Positions 46,232 to 55,307 of a DNA stretch of 64,000 nucleotides are shown one piece after another; position 1 is the stretch's first letter; each line of letters starts with the position of its first letter. Origin of the DNA: DASUXY01 sp035301985. GTDB taxonomy: Bacteria > Bacillota > Bacilli > Bacillales > Amphibacillaceae. The stretch spans positions 75,029 through 139,028 of the forward strand of contig DATGTE010000003.1 of the NCBI GenBank assembly GCA_035301985.1, written 5' to 3'. The notes beneath the pieces were generated by a model. The model had not been told where the DNA came from. It made no database searches and saw only the letters and a program-made list of their open reading frames with translations. A program made the position numbers and the translations under genes.

Positions 46232-46260
46232 ATTTGTTTGACTTGTTTGACTTGTTTGAC
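46232..46260 (+). repeat. Three tandem 9-bp TTGTTTGAC-type repeats at the exporter promoter
   Basis: The unit TTGTTTGAC is repeated three times at 46234–46260. Each unit contains a TTGAC -35-like sequence and the last one forms the -35 box of the promoter at 46256–46284. Confidence 0.85.
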
Positions 46261-46284
46261 ATTATGATTTTTAGGTTTTATACT
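46256..46284 (+). promoter_or_regulatory. Consensus sigma-A promoter of the exporter operon
   Basis: Perfect TTGACA at 46256–46261 and TATACT at 46279–46284, spaced 17. It lies 34 bases before the start codon, so the 5' leader is very short. Confidence 0.88.
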
Positions 46285-46317
46285 CTGTCATATAGAGTAC
46301 TCTTTGAAAAGGAAGAA

Positions 46318-46908
46318 ATGAATATGAATAAAACGGATCAAGAAAAGATCAAAGAAGCTGTAGAGAATTTAGCACATATAAAAATGATTACCTCCTTACA
46401 AAAGAAGGATTATGGAAAAAAAACAGGACCGTATTTTATCATTTGGGGGATATTATGGTTTATAGGTTTTTCGTTTAATTCTTTAAGCGTTAGCTTTAAT
46501 TCATTTTGGATATGGCTCGTCCTTAGTATTGTCGGTTGGGGCTTTACTATATTCACTTGGTTTAGGCAAGAAAAGAAAACACCGATGCCCTCTTTTATTC
46601 AAAATCAGATGGTGTTTATGTGGGTAGCTTTTGGGATCATTTTTTCTATTTTCTTATTTTTAGTGGTCACTGGGTTGTTAAATTTTAATTTGTCTTTAAT
46701 AAGTCTATATATGATTATCTTAGTCGTTATCATGTATGCTTTACTAAGTATTGTCTTTGGTAAAGAAATTCTCTTTATGTCAATCTGGTTAGCAGTATTG
46801 TCTGGTTCTGCGTTTCTTTGGTTCACTGAATTCTTAAATATTATTTATGCAATTCTAGGCGGAGGCAGCATGGTTATTATCGGCTTGTTACTTAAAAGAG
46901 GTAATTAA
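46318..46908 (+). CDS. Six-helix membrane protein of the exporter operon
   Basis: 196 aa with an N-terminal cytoplasmic helix (KTDQEKIKEAVENLAHIKMI) followed by about six membrane helices in pairs. The start at 46318 (or ATG 46324) has AAAAGGAAG upstream; the longer frame to 46234 includes the promoter and is rejected. The next gene starts 2 bases after its stop. No family function is known; such proteins frequently precede HTH_34 regulators and ABC-2 exporters in Firmicutes. Confidence 0.75.
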   Translation: MNMNKTDQEKIKEAVENLAHIKMITSLQKKDYGKKTGPYFIIWGILWFIGFSFNSLSVSFNSFWIWLVLSIVGWGFTIFTWFRQEKKTPMPSFIQNQMVFMWVAFGIIFSIFLFLVVTGLLNFNLSLISLYMIILVVIMYALLSIVFGKEILFMSIWLAVLSGSAFLWFTEFLNIIYAILGGGSMVIIGLLLKRGN

Positions 46909-46910
46909 GT

Positions 46911-47225
46911 ATGAAAAAAACCAATAACAGTTACGAATTAGATAGTATTATCCATGCTAAATCTAGATTAGCGATAATGAGCTTGCTCATGTCTCATAAA
47001 GAAGTCGATTTTTCTTTTGCTAAGGACAAATTAGGGTTAACAGACGGTAACTTAGGAGGGCATATAAAAAAACTTGAAGATGTAGGATATGTCGCAGTTA
47101 GAAAGATATTTATTAAAAATAAACCTAAATCATATATCTCAGTAACTAAAGAAGGAATAGATGCTTACCAATTATATGTGTCTCAATTAGAAGCAATTCT
47201 AAACTTAGGTAATAAAAAAATATGA
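46911..47225 (+). CDS. Winged-helix transcriptional regulator (HTH_34 type)
   Basis: 104-residue DNA-binding protein. The pattern SRLAIMSLLMSHKEVDFSFA, LGLTDGNLGGHIKKLEDVGY, VTKEGIDAYQLY is that of HTH_34/MarR-like regulators of small exporters. It probably regulates its own operon from the promoter at 46256–46284. It lies between the six-helix protein and the ATPase gene. Confidence 0.87.
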   Translation: MKKTNNSYELDSIIHAKSRLAIMSLLMSHKEVDFSFAKDKLGLTDGNLGGHIKKLEDVGYVAVRKIFIKNKPKSYISVTKEGIDAYQLYVSQLEAILNLGNKKI

Positions 47226-47243
47226 TAAAGAGGTGAGATAATT

Positions 47244-48134
47244 GTGATCGAATTAAAAGAAGTTAGTTTGAACTACAAAGAAGTTCGGGCTCTGGACAAT
47301 ATAAACCTATCTATCAAACCTGGTAAATGTCATGGTCTTATAGGACCTAACGGAGCTGGAAAATCTTCTCTCGTAAAAGTAATATCTGGAATAATAAGGG
47401 ACTTCAAAGGGAAAGTTTCATTTATTGATAAGAGCATTAGAGGGATAATTCCAGGATATGTTCCTCAAGATATATCCTTGCAAGAAAAGTTATCTACTGA
47501 TTCTAATCTTAACTTTTATGGAAGGATATATGGGCTAAAAGGAAAGGAGTTAGCCAATAGAAAAGAAAACGTACTGAAAGCGATTGGGCTAGAAAACCGA
47601 CTGAAATCGAAAGTTTCAACTTTCTCAGGAGGAATGAAAAGAAGGCTTAATATTGGTTGTGCAATAATGCATCAGCCTGATTTAATTATACTGGATGAGC
47701 CGACAGTTGGAGTAGATCCTCAGTCTAGGAAATATATATTTGAGCTTATTCGTAGTTTAAAACAAGAGGGAAAGACAATAATTTACACAAGCCATTACAT
47801 GGAAGAAATAGAATTATTATGCGATGAAGTTACTTTTATTGATAAAGGAAAAGTAATTGAACATGGAACAATAGACAATTTAATTAACAAGTATTCGGAA
47901 TCGTCAATTTATATTGAGGGTGTTTCTAAAGAATTTATTTCAGAATATGATTGGAAGTCCAAAGATAACGGTATACAAATTCTATCCGACAATCCATTAA
48001 GTGATTTAAGCGAGATATCAAAAAAATTTGAAGAAGTAGGTGTTGAACCAACTCAACTATCTTTAATGAAACCTAGCTTAGAAGAAGTTTTCTTCAAACT
48101 AACTGGAACAGATTTACGTGACACTAATATATAG
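47244..48134 (+). CDS. ABC transporter ATP-binding protein
   Basis: ABC-2 exporter ATPase of 296 aa with Walker A GPNGAGKSS, signature FSGGMKRRL, Walker B LIILDEPT and YTSHYMEE. The C-terminal extension (about 220–296) is as in drug or lantibiotic exporters of the DrrA/CcmA group. GTG start at 47244 with AGAGGTGAG upstream. It overlaps no gene; the permease start at 48154 follows after 19 bases. Confidence 0.92.
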   Translation: MIELKEVSLNYKEVRALDNINLSIKPGKCHGLIGPNGAGKSSLVKVISGIIRDFKGKVSFIDKSIRGIIPGYVPQDISLQEKLSTDSNLNFYGRIYGLKGKELANRKENVLKAIGLENRLKSKVSTFSGGMKRRLNIGCAIMHQPDLIILDEPTVGVDPQSRKYIFELIRSLKQEGKTIIYTSHYMEEIELLCDEVTFIDKGKVIEHGTIDNLINKYSESSIYIEGVSKEFISEYDWKSKDNGIQILSDNPLSDLSEISKKFEEVGVEPTQLSLMKPSLEEVFFKLTGTDLRDTNI

Positions 48135-48153
48135 TAAAAAAGAGGTGAAAACT

Positions 48154-48894
48154 ATGTGGGCAATTGCAAATATAGAAACTCAGAAACAATTGCAAGATAA
48201 GTCACTTTATTTTTGGACCTTAATTTTGCCAATCTTTTTTGTTGTTTTATTTATGGAATTATTTGCGCCGGATGGAACGAATCTGACAGTTGCTGCTAGT
48301 CAAATAATAACTGGATTTAGTGTCTTTTTTTCCATCTTTATCATCATTTCTATGACATTTAGTTTTTTGAAAGATAAGGATAGTGGACTTGTTTCGAGGT
48401 TGGCAAGTACTCCATTATCATCATATGAGTATTTCATAGGTAAGTGGATTCCATTTATAGTTATTGTTTTAGTTCAATTTATTGTATTAGCCATCACAGG
48501 TGGAATTTTATACGACATGGTAATAGATAATTTGTTAATTTATTCTATTACTGCGTTACTCATCACACTAATGGTAACAGCGTGGGGATTAGCTATATCG
48601 GTTTTTTCTAAAACGGAAAATGTAGGATTAGCCGTTACACAAGTGGTCGCAGTAGGCGGAGGAATGATTTCAGGATTGTGGATGCCTCTTGAAACATTAC
48701 CAGAGTCTTTACAAACTGTCGGAAAGCTATCCCCTTTTTATTGGGGACACCAAGGCCTACTAGCAACGATTAGTGATCATCCTGGTGGTGAAAATGTATT
48801 AATTTCTCTTTCCATTATTGCATTATATATGGTAGTAGGTTTCGTTCTTGCAATTCTTGGTTATAGAAAGTTTTTAAAAGAGGCAAGAAACTAA
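48154..48894 (+). CDS. ABC-2 type permease
   Basis: 246-residue permease with six membrane helices and the ABC-2 type architecture of DrrB-like exporters (LASTPLSSYEYFIGKW coupling helix, GGGMISGLWMPLETLP late loop). AAAGAGGTG lies before the ATG at 48154. It pairs with the upstream ATPase to make a complete exporter. Confidence 0.9.
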   Translation: MWAIANIETQKQLQDKSLYFWTLILPIFFVVLFMELFAPDGTNLTVAASQIITGFSVFFSIFIIISMTFSFLKDKDSGLVSRLASTPLSSYEYFIGKWIPFIVIVLVQFIVLAITGGILYDMVIDNLLIYSITALLITLMVTAWGLAISVFSKTENVGLAVTQVVAVGGGMISGLWMPLETLPESLQTVGKLSPFYWGHQGLLATISDHPGGENVLISLSIIALYMVVGFVLAILGYRKFLKEARN

Positions 48895-48933
48895 ATTTCT
48901 ATAAATCTAAATTTTAATAAGGAGTGTTTTTAT

Positions 48934-49032
48934 ATGTCAATGGGATTGGCAATAGTAATAGCAACAGGAATTGTATGCTTAACAGCCTTTATAATTATTA
49001 TTGCAGTTAAGGCCATGAATTATAAAGAATAG
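48934..49032 (+). CDS. 32-residue single-helix membrane peptide at the end of the exporter operon
   Basis: Starts ATG 48934 with AAGGAG 8 bases upstream, 39 bases after the permease. The product MSMGLAIVIATGIVCLTAF... is one membrane helix (about 4–26) with a charged tail (KAMNYKE). The good RBS and co-linear position argue that it is translated. It may be an accessory subunit of the transporter or a peptide; not recognised. Confidence 0.6.
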   Translation: MSMGLAIVIATGIVCLTAFIIIIAVKAMNYKE

Positions 49033-49486
49033 ACGATAAGAACAACGGTTTTTGATCTTCAAACTTACCAAAACTTTTGGTCAATAAGTAACATATTATT
49101 ATACTTTTAATCATCAGATCGTATTAATAAAGGCTAGGGCAAAACTCCAGTAAATAAAAATAAGTTCGACGCTTTTTCGGCAAGCGTCGAGCTTATTTTT
49201 ATGGTCATTTAAATATACAAAGAGAACCTTGTCTTTTGGATTTAAAGTACGATTTAATTCTCTTTTTCTCCCGTTTGTATTGTATCCTCTCAGAACTCCA
49301 TCTGCAAGACGAAGGTAACTGCACAATATTCACCCATACAGTAGTGAAATGCACTTGAGAGGGAGCGACCCTACTTTCCACATTCACCAGTTTGTCTGTA
49401 AGTGGACTGTTTACCACTACTTTTCACACAGCTTGGAGTAATATTTAACTATAGAAACTCTCTAAATTAGAAATGCTAACTTAAAA
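49033..49486. other. Spacer with a strong hairpin, otherwise unassigned
   Basis: A long hairpin at 49158–49202 is the only clear structure. The rest, up to the ISL3 repeat, contains short frames on the minus strand without RBS and is probably old mobile-element debris. Confidence 0.45.
49158..49202 (+). terminator. Hairpin terminator downstream of the exporter operon
   Basis: AATAAGTTCGACGCT pairs with AGCGTCGAGCTTATT (one G-T pair) and a TTTTATGG tail follows. Confidence 0.75.
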
Positions 49487-51204
49487 ATGGCTCTTACGCA
49501 CTTTTAGTGAGGGTTATTTTAAGATATAATTGGAATATAATAACTAAAAGAAAAAGGACGTGTATTCTCATGAAGAATCTACTAAAACGGCTAGATTCCC
49601 GTCTCGAAGTAATTTCGGTAGTAGATAAATCTGATCGTGTGGAGTTCGTCGCTTTTCTTTCTTCATCTTCTGCCTCGTGTCCCCAATGTGGCAAGCGTAC
49701 CCTTAAACGTCACAGCACTTATATGCGTAAATTTTCAGACCTTCCTTTGGAAGCACGTCAGGTCATTATTTATGTAAAATCTCATAAATGGTTCTGTCAA
49801 AATAATACATGTAAAAGACAAGTGTTTACAGAACGATTACCTTGGATCGCCCCTCATCGTATGCGTACTCAACGGATGGAAGACGCTCTTCGGGCAGTAG
49901 TGTTCTCTACCAATGCAGTCCAGGCAGAAAAAGTATGCCGAACTTTAGGTATGTCAATTAGTCATGACTCTTTATTACGTCTTGTCTACCAGACACCTCT
50001 TCCAAAGAAGGAGAGTCCCTTTCGTTGGAATTGACGATTTTGCCTTCAAAAAACGGCAGCGATACGGGGTCATTATTTGTGACGCGCTAACCTCTCAACC
50101 GATTGACCTATTACCTGATCGTACAGTTGAAACACTGAAGTCATGGCTGAGAAACTATCCATCCATTCAAAGAATTTCTAGAGACCGTTTCGCTCGTTTT
50201 CGAGAAGTGATAGACCAGGTTTTTCCACTCGCGATCCAAATTCACGATCGCTTTCATCTTATCCAAAATCTATGGACATTGCATGATCGAATCATACAAA
50301 AAGTGCTTCCACTACGTCTATTAAAAGACGATAATCAATCTTCTCCACTTTCCCCGCGACCATTAAACAAACAGGAGAAACGTAGAAAACAAAACGTAGA
50401 GAAAAAATGGGAACGAGCACTTCAAGTTAAAAAATTAAAAAAAGAAGGATATTCACTCCAACGGATCGCTGCAATTATGAACATCGATCGGCGAACTGCA
50501 AAGGCAGATCTCTTGAAGGAAAATCCAGGAACTGGTGAACGACAAAAACGTCTAAAACCGATTGATGCTTGGACAGAAGACGTTTTATCTTTAGTAATAA
50601 AAGGACATACTGTAAAAGAGATATACGATACGATAACGAAGCAAGGATACAAAGGATCTTATGGTTCAGTACGGGTGTTGGTTACGGATGTTCGAAAAAA
50701 ACGGAAACAAGGACAAACGCTTAGGCCATCAGCTTATTATACGAGAAGGGAAATTCGCCGTGTTTTATGGCAATGGACATTTTCTTCAAAAGAGAAAGAT
50801 AGAGCGCTCGTTAATCATGTTCTTAAAAAATACCAGCATTATGTCCCTATTTCGCTTTTATTCAGGGATTTCGAGAAGCGATTTCAAACCGCGATAAAGA
50901 GCATTTACGAGAGCTCATTTTGTATGAAAAAAGCCGTGAAGATCCCCTAACAAAAACATTTATTAATCGATTACTCATTGATTTTCCGTCGACTCTCCAT
51001 GCATGTTCTTTTGAGGATAGCAATGGATTTGTAGAGGGTCATGTAAACCGATTAAAGATGATTAAACGAATGATGTATGGACGAGCAAGTTTTGAACTCT
51101 TGCGTAAACGTGTATTGTACGTTTCTAAATAGTATTTTAAAAAAGTGATTTCATTACTTACTTTAGCAACAGGTGATTATTCCCCAACATTGCGTAAGAG
51201 CCAT
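49487..51204 (+). mobile_element. ISL3-family insertion sequence with inactivated transposase
   Basis: A 14-bp perfect terminal inverted repeat bounds the element: ATGGCTCTTACGCA at 49487–49500 and its complement at 51191–51204. Total length about 1.7 kb. No clear 8-bp target duplication is present in the flanks. The right end abuts the terminal repeat of an IS21-type element. Confidence 0.88.
49570..51132 (+). pseudogene. ISL3-family transposase with two frameshifts
   Basis: Begins MKNLLKRLDSRLEV at 49570. It has the zinc-binding CPQCGKRTLKRH segment, then shifts frame near 50018–50030 before VGIDDFAFKKRQRYGVIICD (DDE domain), and shifts again near 50890–50930 before the C-terminal SFEDSNGFVEGHVNRLK block. 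All conserved parts are still present, so inactivation seems recent. Confidence 0.9.
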
Positions 51205-51339
51205 AATTTAGTTGACATTTATACTCGACTCCCTGACTATTTTAATGCTTACAATCTGTATGTATTTGGCAAGTAAGAAATGTATGAAACAGTCATCTAT
51301 TTATATCATGACCACTTGCACTTCTCAAAAAGTTAAAAT

Positions 51340-52050
51340 TTATAATTGTGTTGCTTGATAACGATGGCTGTCACCTGTGAATAGGACGAAATGAGAATAA
51401 TGAATCAGTCGATCGATGACAGCTTCCGTTAGTATTTGATTTCCGAAAATATGGTTCCATTGTGAGAATTGGAGATTGGTTGTGATGATGATACTTTTAC
51501 GTTGATAGCACAATGTGATGACCTGGAAAAGGAGTTCAGCTCCTTCTTGACTCAATGGAATATAACCAAGCTCATCTAAAATTAAAAAATCGAGTCGTTC
51601 AATTCGGTTAAGAAACATCCCTAATGTCCCTTTTTGATTGGATGCGAGTAATTCATTCACTAATGTTGTCGTCGTGTAAAACTTCACACGATGGCCGAAC
51701 TTACGAATCGCATTTAACGCAATCAATTTACTCAAATAAGTTTTACCGGTCCCTACGCCACCATACAAAATTAAATTGTGAGCGTTATTAATAAATTGAG
51801 CTTCTAACAATGTATGACGGTCAAGTGTTGAAGGGAGTTGAATCCCTTCCCAACGATATTCTTCCTCTCCGCTAGGCGGAAGTTGAGCTTGTTTCAAAAG
51901 CAGATTGATTCGGTTTTGGTCGCGATGTTCAATTTCTTGGGTGAAAATTCGAGACAAGAACTGTAATTCTTCAGCTGAAAAATGTTTACAATGATTGCGT
52001 ATATGACTTAACTTAAGACGTTTTGCTTGTTCTTCAACTAGTTCAAACAT
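51340..52050 (-). CDS. istB: IS21 helper ATPase IstB (element A)
   Basis: AAA+ ATPase that assists the IstA transposase. Intact, about 236 aa, with Walker A YGGVGTGKTY, Walker B FLILDELGYIP and sensor TTNLQFSQW. The start ATG at 52050 (or 52053) overlaps the end of istA, with AGGTG upstream. Without a functional IstA partner it is not expected to mobilise the element. Confidence 0.9.
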   Translation of the reverse strand: MFELVEEQAKRLKLSHIRNHCKHFSAEELQFLSRIFTQEIEHRDQNRINLLLKQAQLPPSGEEEYRWEGIQLPSTLDRHTLLEAQFINNAHNLILYGGVGTGKTYLSKLIALNAIRKFGHRVKFYTTTTLVNELLASNQKGTLGMFLNRIERLDFLILDELGYIPLSQEGAELLFQVITLCYQRKSIIITTNLQFSQWNHIFGNQILTEAVIDRLIHYSHFVLFTGDSHRYQATQL

Positions 52051-53554
52051 CATTATCACCTACTTGGATCAGTAGTCTATCATAACGCTGAATACCTCTT
52101 GTTGCTTCAGGTAAGGCAGGAAGACTTTCGATTTGCGTTTGGTTTAAAACCGTGCGATCGTCTAAATGACGAGCGTAAAAGGACTGGTGAAGATCTTCAA
52201 TAGAGGGATGCTCCTTTACGCTTATTGCATTCGTTAAAATCTGCGTCAGTTCTTCAAAATTACTCTTGGATAAAATATCTGCTAAAAACTTAAAAGTTGC
52301 TTGCTTTTCAGGAATCGTACATTTTTCAAGATAGGTTTGCCATACCGTAGGTAATTCTTGATAAACACTAGAATATTTAATGGCCATTGGCCTTTTGGCC
52401 AACAAATGAAAATAAGTTGTCCATTTCATTGAAATTTGTTGTTTGCCATAGAGCCGTTGATGTTTCATTATGAGTTCTTGGTGATTATTTAAAACTTTTC
52501 ATTTATCATGTGTGACTTCTACATATACACGTTGTGTTGCGTATTTCGGACTGGTTGAGTAATAATTCGTTTCAAATTGAATCATGCCTTTTTTATCTGC
52601 TTTAGCTTCCAAGTAACGAGCACAATAAAAAGTTTTAGGTGGCAAAGCTAAATGGGATTGTATCGTTTCTTCGTGTAATTCTGAGAGGAGATGGCCGAAT
52701 TTATAATGGACACGTTGTCGATCTTTCTCAGCGAATTGGAAACACCGTTCGTTTAAATCAGCTAAATTATCTGCAGACTGTGCAGGTAAAAAGAAGTTAT
52801 TACGAATATACTTCACCATCGATTCGACGTGTCCTTTTTCATTTCCCTTGCCAGGATTACAGAATTCGTATTGAAAACCATAATGTAAAACAAAACGTTC
52901 AAACATATCGGTCAGTTCGCGTTCTCCAAAGGGTTTGATTTTTCGAACAGCTGGTGATAAATTATCAAATCGAATCACCTTAGGTACACTTTGTAATCGT
53001 TGAAAAATACGTTGCATTCCTTCTAATAGACATTCCGCATTTTCAGAAGGAAAGACTTGAAAGTAAAATGTATTTGCAGCTGGGAAAGACATGACGAGAA
53101 ATGGGAGATCAACCGTCTCTCCGTTCCGTTTAAAAGGAGCTTTTCCAAAATCAACTTGAGCCGTTCCTTTTACAGCTTCTAGCGGGAGCGCTGCTTCAAC
53201 AGATTGTTGTTCTACTAACTCTGCTTTACGCTGTTGAATATAACGTCGGACAGTGCGCTCACTTCCTTGATATTCATGATGTTTGACCAGAAGATCGTAC
53301 ATTCGTTTAGCAGTTCTTTAATACTTTTTCTTCTTTTTCAAATCTTCCAATAACCACTGATTTAAAATCGGTTTCACTGGATCGAGGACAGGCGACTTTC
53401 GCTGTATCTTGATCTTTTTAGGAAACTCTTCTTGATCTGCATATTTTTTAACTGTACGTGGACCATGTTCTACTTTTCTTGCGACTTCTGCGTACGATTT
53501 TCCTTTTTGATTGACTTGATGTCTGATATAATTGATTTCAGCCACTGCTAACAT
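52043..53554 (-). pseudogene. istA: IS21 transposase IstA (element A) with two in-frame stops
   Basis: One continuous frame of 503 codons interrupted by TAA at 53318–53320 (after LKKKKKY) and TGA at 52499–52501 (after VEVTHDK). The N-terminal HTH, DDE integrase core (QVDFGK, IRFDNLSPAV, KGHVESM) and C-terminal domain are otherwise in register. These are substitutions rather than frameshifts. Confidence 0.88.
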
Positions 53555-53646
53555 CTCCTATCACACTCCTAAACATTGTTGGTCCAATGTTTATATAAAT
53601 GTCAACTAAATTATGTACACAAACGCTCACTTAATGATGAACAAAA

Positions 53647-54405
53647 TCACTCAGAATCTTTCGCTAAATGATCCTTCAAACGATATGAATCGCCTACAAT
53701 TGTGACAACTGTTGCGTGATGTAGAATCCGGTCGAGAATCGCATTAGCTAGTTTTGGCTCTTGAAACACTTCGTCCCAGGATTTAAAGTTTATGTTTGTC
53801 GTAAAAATCGTGCTACGTTTTTCATAACGCATATCAATCAGCTGGAAGAATAGTTTGGCATCCTCTGGATCAATCGGTAAATAACCAATCTCATCAATAA
53901 TGAGGAGTTTGTATTTTGTATAATGCTTCAGACGGCTCTCTAGACGATTTTCTAAACGAGCCCTTTTTAAGTTTTGAATTAAATCATGACTTTTCACAAA
54001 ATACGTGCTTATTCGTTTCTTAGCTGCTGTGATTCCAATTCCTGTAGCCAAATGCATTTTGCCAACACCACTTGGACCAAGGAACACAATATTTTCATTT
54101 CCTTCAATAAATCGTAGAGAAAGAAAATCTTGGATTTGCTGCTGATTAATCGATGGCTGATAGCCGAAATCAAAATCTTTAATTTCCTTTAGGTGTGGAA
54201 ATGCACCGACTTTCACCATCGCATGAATCATATTTTGTTCACGTACATCGATTTCATAGTTTGTTAATTTTACTAACATATCAATAAATGAAAGTTGATT
54301 ATCAATACTAAAGTCTACGACCTCATCTAAATGCGTGATCATTTGTTTTAATTTCAAATACTCTAAATTACGAACTAGTTGCTGGTAATTTGTTTGTTGA
54401 ATCAT
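53647..54405 (-). CDS. istB: IS21 helper ATPase IstB (element B), altered Walker A
   Basis: 252-residue IstB of a different IS21 subgroup. Walker B LLIIDEIGYLP and sensor TTNINFKSW are present, but the P-loop reads GPSGVGKMH: the Thr that should follow the Lys is Met, which should impair Mg-ATP binding. The start overlaps the istA stop (ATGA). The matching istA is truncated and interrupted. Confidence 0.87.
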   Translation of the reverse strand: MIQQTNYQQLVRNLEYLKLKQMITHLDEVVDFSIDNQLSFIDMLVKLTNYEIDVREQNMIHAMVKVGAFPHLKEIKDFDFGYQPSINQQQIQDFLSLRFIEGNENIVFLGPSGVGKMHLATGIGITAAKKRISTYFVKSHDLIQNLKRARLENRLESRLKHYTKYKLLIIDEIGYLPIDPEDAKLFFQLIDMRYEKRSTIFTTNINFKSWDEVFQEPKLANAILDRILHHATVVTIVGDSYRLKDHLAKDSE

Positions 54406-55305
54406 TTCTCATACGCCTCCCCAATCACTTTTAGATTGTTCTTTGCTAATGCGTCGATATCTGGATAGTTTGGCGCTGAGATTCCTAGACTCTCTTTATA
54501 GTCGGATTCTCGATAATTTAATTTCTTTTGAGATAAAGTATGTTGTGCAATACATTCCATGTTATAATAAATCCAGATTTAATCATCATGTATTTGTATA
54601 CCTACTTTTTTGCCAATGTACACAGTGGGCACTGAATACAGGTTGGTTTTGTAGGATACCATACTTGATGCATTAACTTGCACAAGCTGATGCTTGATGC
54701 GATAAGAGTTCCGAATCTTTTCCGATGGCAACGGAAGGAGGGAACTCTTTTCTTTTTCTAACGCAAACATCGGAATTTTCCCTGTCCCTTGATGGAAAGA
54801 CTGATTTAATCGATTTGCTAGCTTCTCAATAAATTCGTATAGCTCCTCTAAGGTCAATTGACCTTGATAGGCATGAATTTCATCTAAAAATTTCATCTGT
54901 GTTTCCACTTTTCCTTTTGTTCGTGGACGTCCAGCTATACAAGGACGTACTTTAAAACCAAAATCCTTTGCGAATGCTTCAAACTTTGTATTTACTTTTC
55001 CTGCGTTGTATTCTGTACGTGGCTCATCCATCACTGTTTTCATGTTATCTGTCACAAGTTCATGTGGTATACCACCGATTTTTTCAAATGCCTCTGTTAG
55101 AAAAGAGAATAAGATCTCTTGTGATTTCTTCAAAGCTAAATGGAAGATACGAAAACGTGAGTACCCTAACACTAAAGCAGCTACATTAATTTCTACTTGT
55201 TCCCCATCACTTGTTTCAAACGGAATACTTTCTTTCCAATCGAATTGCGCTTGTTTCCCAGGCTCCGTTTCATATCGAACCGTCCCTTTAGGTGACGGCA
55301 TACGA
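54402..55305 (-). pseudogene. istA: IS21 transposase IstA (element B), truncated
   Basis: Retains the integrase core (QAQFDWKE, LVTDNMKTVMDE, RTKGKVETQMKF) and the C-terminal part, with an in-frame TAA at 54579–54581 followed by 59 further codons ending at the istB overlap. The N-terminal third is missing: the sequence breaks near 55305, where a serine recombinase fragment begins on the other strand. Confidence 0.86.
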
Positions 55306-55307
55306 AC

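Larger units (their letters stand above)
51205..53620 (-). mobile_element. IS21-type element A (istA broken, istB intact)
   Basis: The outer ends carry inverted copies of ATAATTTAGTTGACATTTAT (start at about 51204 on the plus strand; complement near 53593–53613). Between them lie istB and istA on the minus strand in the usual overlapping order. The left terminus is cut short by the ISL3 element. Confidence 0.8.

Noticed and set aside
49205..49417. 70-codon minus-strand frame between the exporter operon and the ISL3 element
   Set aside because: No start context or recognisable family; probably old mobile-element debris.
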